Origin: Candidatus Njordarchaeota archaeon
GTDB lineage: Archaea; Thermoproteota; JANJXX01; Panguiarchaeales; Panguiarchaeaceae
NCBI GenBank assembly: GCA_029855985.1
Contig: JAGSHR010000229.1
Location: forward strand, 1-18,177
Reading direction: 5' to 3'
DNA: 18,177 nt
Shown: in pieces, positions 8,626 to 14,038 of the stretch
Layout of the letters: the number at the start of each line of letters is the position of its first letter
Numbering within the stretch: the first letter of the stretch is position 1
The notes under the pieces: model-generated
The model's database searches: none
What the model was told of the DNA's origin: nothing
What the model saw: the letters and a program-made list of their open reading frames with translations, nothing else
Program-made: the position numbers and the translations under genes

Positions 8626-9456
8626 CTATTTTTTCTCAAAATTTTCCTCTTCCTCCTTCCACTCGCTCAATAAGACCTTTTTGATTTCTTCTACGATTTT
8701 TTCCCCTATCCCATCTATATCAACGCTCCACCTCTGGAACTTCATTATTGCGTTATAAGGAGTTCCATATTTTTTCAGTATTTTAACTGCATTTATTGTG
8801 CTTATTTTGGGCAATCCAGCCATGAAGAATAGTTGTTTATCTCTAATAGATTTTAATCTAGGCTTTTGTCTAACAATCGCGTAGGATCTTTTCTTTTTCT
8901 CACCTTCACTCATCAATCCTTTTGATTCCAAATATAGGTCAAATAAGAGCTTTGCTCCATCCTCCGGACCAAAACTTTGGATAACCCTTACTCCTCTCTC
9001 TTCTATTGACCTTATAGCCCCTAAGTATTGGTTTGGGTTTATTCTTATTTGCTCTTCTATAACGCTCCAAATCCTAGGACGAAGGAGTTTTCGGTTAATT
9101 GGAACAAATATTGACTTTGTAGTTGGGTCTAACCTTACCGACAATCCACCTTCTATTAGTAATATTGGGTGCTCATAGGCCTCAACGAGATTGGTTACTT
9201 GCTCGAATAATCTTGGTCTTCCATCGGCGGAACCAAACAAGCTGTGACAGAAGTCCTTAACTGTTTTTCTTTCAACAGCATAATCATTCGGTAATACAAT
9301 GTCTGCTACCTCTAATTTTTTCACTTGATATGGAATCTTTTTTCGCTCAAGCTCTTTTATAAACAATGTAACTGATGTTTCTTTTCTCTTATTTGTAACC
9401 TCGTGAATATCTATGAAGACCTCCGGTGGGTTACCAAACAAGTCAATTTGAACCAT
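8626..9456 (-). CDS. xpf: XPF/Mus81-family structure-specific endonuclease (short crenarchaeal form)
   Basis: XPF cuts branched DNA (flaps, forks) near duplex/single-strand junctions during repair; in crenarchaea the short form works with PCNA. The ERCC4 nuclease domain covers about 12-160: D16 and E19 (IDIHE), D52 (LEVADIVL), and the hallmark ERKTVKDF with E62, R63, K64 and D68. A tandem helix-hairpin-helix DNA-binding domain follows (MAGLPKISTINAVKILKKYG and IDGIGEKIVEEIKK, about 207-262). No helicase part is present, at 276 aa. The usual GD before the ERK motif is AD here. The C-terminus (EEEENFEKK) lacks an obvious PCNA-interacting motif, but the N-terminus begins VQIDLFG, a possible partial one. 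ATG 9456 has GGAAGGT just upstream. It follows the cobalamin adenosyltransferase gene by 41 bases. Confidence 0.93.
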   Translation of the reverse strand: MVQIDLFGNPPEVFIDIHEVTNKRKETSVTLFIKELERKKIPYQVKKLEVADIVLPNDYAVERKTVKDFCHSLFGSADGRPRLFEQVTNLVEAYEHPILLIEGGLSVRLDPTTKSIFVPINRKLLRPRIWSVIEEQIRINPNQYLGAIRSIEERGVRVIQSFGPEDGAKLLFDLYLESKGLMSEGEKKKRSYAIVRQKPRLKSIRDKQLFFMAGLPKISTINAVKILKKYGTPYNAIMKFQRWSVDIDGIGEKIVEEIKKVLLSEWKEEEENFEKK

Positions 9457-9497
9457 TTCAGGTACCTTCCAGTGATTTTACCAAATTAGTTCAAAAG

Positions 9498-10055
9498 TTA
9501 TAGGGATACATCTTTGAAACCCATCAGTTGATTCACGTGCCTTGCCATAATAAACAACAATGTTGATAACCTATTCAAGTATACTAGTATGCTCTTTGGA
9601 TAATTTTTTTCCCTATAGAGCGTGACATAGGATCTCTCCGCCCTTCTACAGATGGTTCTAGCCACGTGCAAATGAGATGCAAGAGTTGAACCTCCAGGAA
9701 GAATAAAAGATTTTAAGGCCTTAAGGTTGCTTGAAAAATCATTAATATATCGATCAAGTTTCTCCAAGTCCTCCTCAGATATTTTTTCGATTTTCTCGTA
9801 GAAGTTTGAACCATAGCTATTAATCATTCCTCCTATCTTGAAAAGGTCTCTCTGTATTGTGATTAGGGTGCTTACCACTTTTTCTAACTTTTCTGGATCC
9901 GTTTCCTTTGCCACGCTCACTGTTAACCCCAAGTAACTATTTAATTCGTCGATGTCCCCAATTGCTTTAAACACATTGTCATCTTTCCATAATTTATCCT
10001 GCATACTTGCAAGTGTTTCACTTTTTCCGTCATCTCCCCTACCATATTTCCACAT
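9498..10055 (-). CDS. ATP:cob(I)alamin adenosyltransferase, PduO type
   Basis: This enzyme transfers the 5'-deoxyadenosyl group of ATP to cob(I)alamin, giving coenzyme B12. The family motifs appear in order: a variant of the N-terminal TKGGDxGxTxL signature as YGRGDDGKSETL (4-15), GDIDELNSYLG (33-43), ILPGGSTLASHLHVARTICR (118-137) carrying the ATP-contacting arginine region, then RRAER and the final VYLNRLSTLLFIMAR (158-172), where most members have NRLSD. At 185 aa the length is typical and the protein should be a cytoplasmic trimer. ATG 10055 has GAGG about 8 bases upstream. It lies 122 bases after the EamA gene and 41 before xpf on the same strand; no functional link with xpf is evident. 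Confidence 0.93.
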   Translation of the reverse strand: MWKYGRGDDGKSETLASMQDKLWKDDNVFKAIGDIDELNSYLGLTVSVAKETDPEKLEKVVSTLITIQRDLFKIGGMINSYGSNFYEKIEKISEEDLEKLDRYINDFSSNLKALKSFILPGGSTLASHLHVARTICRRAERSYVTLYREKNYPKSILVYLNRLSTLLFIMARHVNQLMGFKDVSL

Positions 10056-10177
10056 TATTATTGCCTCAAACCGATTTATCCCATTATTTCTACATTTAGA
10101 TTATTGCTAATTTTATTCTTAATTTCAATGCGTTTTGTATTAGCTCTAGAAAAAAATTTGCAATTTGTTAGGAGGAG

Positions 10178-11080
10178 CTATATAGAAGTTATTGAAACTA
10201 CTAGTACCCCCATGACAATACTAACCGTCCCAAGTATCTGTATCTTGTCAACTTTTTCGTTTAGATATAAGTGGGAAACTACTAATGATAATAGTGGAGA
10301 GGAAGTTGTTAATGCAGCTGAAACCGATGCGCGAATGTTATCTAAGCTAACATAAAAAAGCCAGTCCCCTATACCCACACCCAGTAACCCGCCAAACATT
10401 CCAATTAACATGTTTCTCTCACTTATGTTGGCATCCTTTCTAATAAGGTATACAGCGCTTGGGGAAACCAAAACAGTTAAGAAGACCAACTTGTAGAAAC
10501 CAGTTACTAGTGGATTCATTTCCATCACGGATAACGCGAAGAGAATAATCCCTAGGGACCAAGAAAAAGAAGCTAATAAAGCTGCTATTACACCAAAGAT
10601 GTTTACATTAACGCTCTCCCCCTTTTTCCTCGATATTAACCATACACCCGTTACCCCAAGCATTACCCCTACAATCAAGTTCACTGTGAGGGACTCCCCG
10701 AGGATAAATGAAGCCAATAACGCGACCATTATCGGATAAGAATAGGAGAGAGGATAAGCTATTGAAACACCCGTTTTCTTTATGGACACCAAGTACATAG
10801 TGTCCCCAACAATGTTCATCACAAAAGTAGCCAAAAAAAGATAAAAAACAAAGCTAGAATTTCCTAACGCTAAATAGAGAAGTGGAACTTGACTTTCAAC
10901 CAACAATACCACGAAAATAAACAATATCGCCAAGGGGATCCTAAGAAAATTAACTAAAAATGGGCTTATATCATTTTTCATGGATAATCTGTAGAAAACA
11001 GCTGCAATAGCCCAAAACAAAGCTGAACCCAACGCTGACAATACACCAATGAGTTGGCTTGGCAATTCGTCTACTCCCAC
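10178..11080 (-). CDS. EamA/DMT-family transporter, about 10 membrane helices
   Basis: Drug/metabolite superfamily carriers move small organic solutes across the cytoplasmic membrane. The protein is 300 aa with two homologous halves of about five helices each. The first half begins with IGVLSALGSALFWAIAAVFY (11-30) and ends with LIVGVMLGVTGVWLIS; the second begins with IFGVIAALLASFSWSLGIIL and ends with ILGTVSIVMGVLVVSI. The pattern of a Pro-containing penultimate helix (AYPLSYSYPIMVALLAS; LTTSSPLLSLVVS) is typical of EamA. The start is GTG 11080; an in-frame stop lies just above it and no good ribosome site is seen. It follows the thiamine-binding protein gene by 47 bases, which suggests a vitamin or precursor substrate; that is inference only. 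Confidence 0.9.
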   Translation of the reverse strand: MGVDELPSQLIGVLSALGSALFWAIAAVFYRLSMKNDISPFLVNFLRIPLAILFIFVVLLVESQVPLLYLALGNSSFVFYLFLATFVMNIVGDTMYLVSIKKTGVSIAYPLSYSYPIMVALLASFILGESLTVNLIVGVMLGVTGVWLISRKKGESVNVNIFGVIAALLASFSWSLGIILFALSVMEMNPLVTGFYKLVFLTVLVSPSAVYLIRKDANISERNMLIGMFGGLLGVGIGDWLFYVSLDNIRASVSAALTTSSPLLSLVVSHLYLNEKVDKIQILGTVSIVMGVLVVSITSI

Positions 11081-11127
11081 TACAAGTTAACTCAAAAAAA
11101 CTTTTGATAATTTACCAAAAAAAGGTT

Positions 11128-11448
11128 TTATATTAGTTTTGCCTTTTTCTCCTCAACAGCTTTAATCTTGTCTATCGGGTTTCTATCAGGCTTGTCTATC
11201 CTATCATCTATGTTAATCCTCACCAATATCCTCTTTACTCCCATTTTCTCAACTGCCTTATGTGCAACCTTTATAGCGTTAAAAATTTCATCTATCGTAT
11301 CTCCAACTACAACCGTCGCCATTGGGGTTAACTCGTATTTGAAACCATTCTCTTCCAATGCTTTTATTGCGGCTGCAACATATTTGGAGAGGCTTGTACC
11401 ACAAGTATCCACAGGAGCAATCGAGAATGAGGCTATAAAGCGAGCCAT
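11128..11448 (-). CDS. Thiamine-binding protein, MTH1187/YkoF family
   Basis: Members of this family (PF01910) are small ferredoxin-like-fold proteins that bind thiamine-related compounds, often encoded beside vitamin transporters. The conserved plan is visible: an N-terminal strand ARFIASFSIAPVD, a helix beginning LSKYVAAAIKALEENGFKYE, the LTPMATVVVGD segment, then a helix with AIKVAHKAVEKMGVKRILVRINID. I chose ATG 11448 (MARFIASF), because GGTG at 11455-11458 gives a proper ribosome site 6 bases away. A longer frame from GTG 11457 exists, but that GTG is part of the ribosome site itself. A TATA box at 11501-11508 would start transcription near 11480. No THI-box riboswitch motif (CUGAGA) was seen in the leader. 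Confidence 0.88.
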   Translation of the reverse strand: MARFIASFSIAPVDTCGTSLSKYVAAAIKALEENGFKYELTPMATVVVGDTIDEIFNAIKVAHKAVEKMGVKRILVRINIDDRIDKPDRNPIDKIKAVEEKKAKLI

Positions 11449-11500
11449 GAGCATCACCTTTAGAATTGATGGTTCCTATTTGTCATATAGTTTTTCTTTG

Positions 11501-11508
11501 TTATAAAA
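11501..11508 (-). promoter_or_regulatory. TATA box for the thiamine-binding/EamA unit
   Basis: On the minus strand TTTTATAA is centred near 11505, so initiation is expected near 11480. That leaves a leader of about 30 bases containing the GGTG ribosome site used by ATG 11448. Confidence 0.5.
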
Positions 11509-11543
11509 TCCACCGTATTAATTATTTAAACGAGCTTTGAATG

Positions 11544-11577
11544 ACCCCTAAGCTTAAAAAAACTTTAGGGCAGGGGT
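11544..11577. repeat. Overlapping inverted repeats in the divergent intergenic region
   Basis: ACCCCT at 11544-11549 pairs with AGGGGT at 11572-11577, while CCCTAA at 11546-11551 can instead pair with TTAGGG at 11565-11570, with an A-rich loop. The two stems exclude each other. The place, between the divergent thiamine-binding and pseudo-GTPase promoters, would fit an operator or a short structured RNA, but nothing else supports either. Confidence 0.3.
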
Positions 11578-11671
11578 ACTCGTATTAAATTATATTTTTA
11601 TATATTTTCTCTTTTCTGACTTTGTTTAAAGTTAGTTTGAAGCATATTTTTTATATTCCGAAAAAATTATG

Positions 11672-11678
11672 TATAAAA
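11672..11678 (+). promoter_or_regulatory. TATA box for the pseudo-GTPase gene
   Basis: TATAAAA here is preceded by an A-rich BRE-like stretch (GAAAAAAT). Initiation about 25 bases on (near 11700) gives a 20-base leader with the ribosome site GAGGG at 11707-11711, 8 bases before TTG 11720. Confidence 0.6.
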
Positions 11679-11719
11679 TGCAAACTTAGTAGTTTCTGTT
11701 ATCAACGAGGGCGCTGTTA

Positions 11720-12292
11720 TTGATTAACATGAAGGTACTAGTTTACGCAAGCAAGGATTTGATAAAGTATATTGAACCATACTTAGGGAAAAAGTTCTTT
11801 GTGAATGACTACTACAAGTCAATGGGCCTAGACTTCTACAGAAAAAAAATCGAAAAAAAGATGCCGACCATTGGTTACGTAGAGATAAATTATTACTTTT
11901 GGATACTTAATCCAGACTTGAACTTTGACCATATTCGAGCAGATTACGAAGCAGGAGCGAGGGGAGCCATTGTCCTACTAGACATGACCTCTGAGGAATT
12001 CACCTACCAGTTAAGAAAAGTGCTCGAAGAGTTCTTCAAGATAAACCAAGAAAAAATGCCAATTGTATTCTTATTCAAGGTAAAACACGAAATGCTTAAC
12101 GAACTAGATGAAGAAAAAACCTTACAGTTAGTGCAAATAGAAGCAGATATACTCCTCAGTCACGGTGTTCTCGTAGGTTTCTATTTCTTCTCGGAGAAAA
12201 ATACTCGACCAATAAAAGAGGCGTTGAAGAACTTGCTCTTTCTCATTTCCCGAAAAATTATACCAACAGATACGAAAGAAGACAAAATCTAA
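11720..12292 (+). CDS. Ras/Rab-like pseudo-GTPase lacking all nucleotide-binding motifs
   Basis: The 190-aa chain follows the Ras/Rab fold from end to end. KVLVYASKDLIKYIEPYLGK (5-24) stands where GxxxxGK(S/T) should be. YYKSMGLDFYRKKIE (31-45) matches the Rab segment YKPTIGVDFYxKxIE. INYYFWILNPDLNFDHIRA (56-74) matches the strand and DxxG turn. DYEAGARGAIVLLDMTSEEF (75-94) matches YYRGAxGxIxVxDxTxxESF. IVFLFKVKHE stands for the NKxD strand, and FFSEKNTRPIKEALKNL (156-172) for the SAK loop and last helix. The P-loop Lys, switch threonine, DxxG and NKxD are all gone, so GTP binding is unlikely. It is probably a scaffold or regulatory partner; that is inference. The start is TTG 11720 with GAGGG 8 bases before; ATG 11729 is the alternative. 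Confidence 0.78.
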   Translation: MINMKVLVYASKDLIKYIEPYLGKKFFVNDYYKSMGLDFYRKKIEKKMPTIGYVEINYYFWILNPDLNFDHIRADYEAGARGAIVLLDMTSEEFTYQLRKVLEEFFKINQEKMPIVFLFKVKHEMLNELDEEKTLQLVQIEADILLSHGVLVGFYFFSEKNTRPIKEALKNLLFLISRKIIPTDTKEDKI

Positions 12293-12299
12293 ATGCGAT

Positions 12300-12325
12300 T
12301 TTTTGGTCAAGAACTTAACCAAAAA
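12300..12325. terminator. Symmetrical terminator-like dyad between convergent genes
   Basis: Arms TTTTTGGT (12300-12307) and ACCAAAAA (12318-12325) are perfect complements, and the inner AAG (12309-12311) and CTT (12314-12316) also pair after one mismatch. Read from either strand it is a hairpin ending in A or T tracts, placed between the stops at 12292 (plus) and 12353 (minus). This suits two-way termination. Archaeal terminators are mostly simple T-tracts, so the stem may be protective instead. Confidence 0.45.
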
Positions 12326-12352
12326 TAAAATTGATAAGGAGAAATTATTTGC

Positions 12353-13588
12353 TCATTTCTTCATTGAATCAAAGAAGCTCTTTAACCTGCTCAGTCCCTC
12401 TTCGAGCTTATTTTTGTCATCCACTAGAGGTGCAAAACTAAGTCTTATCCAACCTTCCATTCCAAAGTCTAACCCAGGTACTAGGGCAACCTGATACTCT
12501 TGGAGGATCATACTTGTCAGCTTTCTTGAATCGTTTAGATAATTACTAGCATCGAAGAATACGTAGAACCCTCCTTTTGGCTTCATTGGTCTTAATCCTT
12601 CTATCTCGTTTTTCAAGTAGTTGTATGTGTATTCAGCCACCATTCTGTATTTTTGCACGGTGGATTCAAAGAATTGTTTTGTTTTCTGTACTTTTTCGTC
12701 GTCTTCAAATAGCTTTATAAATGCCTCCTGGATTAACCTACTTGGGCACAAGTTCCTAGCTTGCTCAACTGTTTCTACAGCTTTGAGCAAATCCTTATCC
12801 ATTATAGCATATGCAAGCCTCCAACCCGGGATCCTGAATTCTTTTGACATACTCACAATCCAAATTTCGTTTTCTCTTCTTGGTCTAGAATAATATCTGG
12901 GCATTTCGTCGAAAACGAAAGCTCTATAAGCTGCGTCAAGAATAACCCATATGCCCTTTTCTTCTGCTAAATCTACAACTGCTTCCACTATATCATCTGG
13001 GAAAACCTGACTGTCGGGGTTTCCAGGAGTAGTTAAAATTATTAGTTTTGTTTTATCGGTTACAAGTTCCTTTAAATCCTCCACGCTAGGTTGAAAAGCG
13101 TAATCCTTTACGATAGGCCACTCTTTAATTTTAACTCCTAATCTCGTCTCTATTTGTAATTGTCTGACATAGTTCAAATAGCTAGGCTTCGTTATTATTA
13201 CTTCATCTCCCTCGTCAAGTATGGATAACAAGATAGCAGCCGTTAACTCGGTGCTACCTGAACCAACAATCACTTCATTGGGGTCAATGGTCCTCCCAAA
13301 GAATTCTTTCTCGTACTTAACGAGAGCTTTAATGAAGCCTGGTTGCCCCCTTGTTGCACCATACCTTGTGGATTCAACCCACGTTTCATCGCTCTCTATT
13401 ACTTCTTTAATTGCTTCTCTTAGTGAACTAGGGGGAGCGTCTTGAGGCCATCCTCCAGCTAAATATATCAATTCTCGAGGATATTTTTCTGGGTGTTCTT
13501 TGAAATCTGTGACTAAATTCATTATTTCTCTAATGGCACTAGGTCTCTCTAAAGCGTATTTGGCAATATTTGATATTTTCCCTTTCAA
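12353..13588 (-). CDS. Class I/II (fold-type I) PLP-dependent aminotransferase
   Basis: This 411-aa protein has the full set of fold-type I aminotransferase motifs. These are STRYGATRGQPGFIKALVKY (73-92), IVGSGSTELTAAI for phosphate binding, TPGNPDSQVF with N190, DAAYRAF with D218 and Y221, SMSKEFRIPGWRLAY with the Schiff-base lysine K249 and R257, and WIRLSFA with R382 for the substrate carboxylate. The N-terminal spacing resembles the 2-aminoadipate/aromatic branch (LysN/ARO8-like), but substrate cannot be fixed by reading. The only start above M23 is TTG 13588, because TAA lies directly before it; GGAG at 13599-13602 is 10 bases away. The start region is flanked by CAATTA/TAATTG arms (13586-13610). 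It stands alone, converging with the pseudo-GTPase. Confidence 0.92.
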   Translation of the reverse strand: MKGKISNIAKYALERPSAIREIMNLVTDFKEHPEKYPRELIYLAGGWPQDAPPSSLREAIKEVIESDETWVESTRYGATRGQPGFIKALVKYEKEFFGRTIDPNEVIVGSGSTELTAAILLSILDEGDEVIITKPSYLNYVRQLQIETRLGVKIKEWPIVKDYAFQPSVEDLKELVTDKTKLIILTTPGNPDSQVFPDDIVEAVVDLAEEKGIWVILDAAYRAFVFDEMPRYYSRPRRENEIWIVSMSKEFRIPGWRLAYAIMDKDLLKAVETVEQARNLCPSRLIQEAFIKLFEDDEKVQKTKQFFESTVQKYRMVAEYTYNYLKNEIEGLRPMKPKGGFYVFFDASNYLNDSRKLTSMILQEYQVALVPGLDFGMEGWIRLSFAPLVDDKNKLEEGLSRLKSFFDSMKK

Positions 13589-13610
13589 TTAACACACACT
13601 CCACTAATTG
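13586..13610 (-). promoter_or_regulatory. Inverted repeat around the aminotransferase ribosome site
   Basis: CAATTA at 13586-13591 and TAATTG at 13605-13610 are perfect complements, enclosing the GGAG ribosome site and the TTG start. It could be a protein operator (Lrp-type regulators often act on aminotransferases) or a weak RNA hairpin. Six AT-rich base pairs could also be chance. Confidence 0.3.
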
Positions 13611-13622
13611 AGGAGGTTTCTT

Positions 13623-13733
13623 TTGGCACCGATAAAAAAACGGTGCCTAGGGAGATCAAATCTAACCCCTATTCACCCGCTTCATGCGTGTAAAATTGGG
13701 GGTTGTTTGCTTCTATCATCATTCCCATCATGA
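13623..13733 (+). CDS. Possible 36-codon small ORF with strong ribosome site
   Basis: GGAGGT at 13612-13617 lies 5 bases before TTG 13623, which opens a 36-aa frame beginning MAPIKKRCLGRS and containing HACKIGGCLLLSS. I recognise no family. It has three cysteines, two of them in CKIGGC. It overlaps a hairpin and the candidate RNA on the other strand, and no clear TATA box lies upstream, so the ribosome site may be accidental. Confidence 0.17.
   Translation: MAPIKKRCLGRSNLTPIHPLHACKIGGCLLLSSFPS
13625..13647. repeat. GGCACCG/CGGTGCC dyad with AT core
   Basis: There is a perfect 7-bp inverted repeat, GGCACCG (13625-13631) and CGGTGCC (13641-13647), around a 9-base AT core. On the minus strand the core is a T-rich TATA-like stretch about 50 bases before the aminotransferase start, so a protein bound to the dyad would cover that promoter. 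As RNA it is a stable hairpin that could instead end a minus-strand transcript from the structured region. Confidence 0.5.
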
Positions 13734-13734
13734 G

Positions 13735-13790
13735 TTCTCAGGGACCGTCTATATCACTGTTAGTTATTATGGCTTATGGTGTCATCAGCG
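13735..13790 (-). ncRNA. Candidate box C/D sRNA
   Basis: On the minus strand the boxes come in the right order and size: box C TGATGA (13782-13787), D'-like CTAA (13760-13763), C'-like GTGATAT (13751-13757) and box D CTGA (13738-13741). They span 50 bases, the usual archaeal length. The guide before box D (AGACGGTCC) would pair with GGACCGUCU. Weak points are a long C-to-D' spacer (18), a short guide (9), degenerate inner boxes, no clear terminal stem, and no target recognised by eye. A minus-strand TATA at 13865-13874 would give a longer precursor. Confidence 0.3.
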
Positions 13791-13943
13791 GGTTTTTAAA
13801 TACACCCCCGTGTAAACACGAAGCCACTCTCGGCGACTCTAAGAGAGAAACACTAAAAAAGGACTTATAAATTTAATTTTCCCCTAACAATTTTTAACAG
13901 CCTCTAGATTAAAGTAGCAGCGATTCTTTTCACAAAGAAATTG

Positions 13944-13966
13944 GTGCCTAGAAAGTTTTTAGGCAC
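13944..13966. repeat. GTGCCTA/TAGGCAC dyad before alaX
   Basis: GTGCCTA (13944-13950) and TAGGCAC (13960-13966) are perfect 7-bp complements around a 9-base core, extendable by AT pairs. Its left arm lies within GGTGCCTAG (13943-13951), repeated exactly at 13642-13650 beside the other dyad. Same arm length, same core length and shared sequence suggest one protein or one element made both. Confidence 0.5.
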
Positions 13967-14014
13967 TCTCCGAGAATTTTATGTAGAAAAATCATAAAAT
14001 TATATTATTTAGGG

Positions 14015-14038
14015 ATGGAAATGGGGAAACCTCCATGA
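14015..14038 (+). CDS. Possible 7-codon upstream ORF overlapping alaX
   Basis: ATG 14015 opens the frame MEMGKPP and stops at TGA 14036-14038, overlapping the alaX start as ATGA. This is the geometry of translational coupling. AGGG directly abuts the ATG, too close for a normal ribosome site, so translation would need a leaderless start. It may be chance. Confidence 0.2.
   Translation: MEMGKPP

Larger units (their letters stand above)
13589..14034. other. 446-base structured intergenic region
   Basis: No convincing long gene lies here. It separates the divergent aminotransferase and alaX promoters but is far longer than those need. From about 13660 to 13850 it is visibly richer in G and C than other gaps in this window, as expected for stable RNA in an AT-rich thermophile. 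It holds GGTGCC-type dyads near both ends (13625-13647 and 13944-13966), a tight palindrome CGTGTAAACACG (13809-13820), CTCTC/GAGAG arms (13827-13847), a 6-bp long-range pair ACCCGC/GCGGGT (13675-13680 and 13788-13793), and a two-way TATA-like TTATAAATTT at 13865-13874. No tRNA, RNase P RNA or SRP RNA signature was found on either strand. Confidence 0.6.

Noticed and set aside
10104..10355. 83-codon plus-strand frame near the end of the EamA gene
   Set aside because: It overlaps conserved transmembrane coding sequence on the other strand and has no ribosome site.
11449..11480. TPP riboswitch before the thiamine-binding gene
   Set aside because: The expected leader is only about 30 bases and neither it nor the sequence further upstream holds the conserved CUGAGA core.
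11168..11506. 112-codon plus-strand frame opposite the thiamine-binding gene
   Set aside because: It is a shadow of a conserved family gene and runs through that gene's promoter.
11619..11632. ACTTT/AAAGT palindrome in the pseudo-GTPase upstream region
   Set aside because: The arms are short and AT-rich and sit well away from the TATA box.
13640..13860. tRNA, RNase P RNA or SRP RNA in the structured gap
   Set aside because: No T-arm GTTCRANNC, no RNase P conserved regions (such as GAGGAAAGUC or ACAGAAA) and no SRP helix 8 motif were found on either strand.
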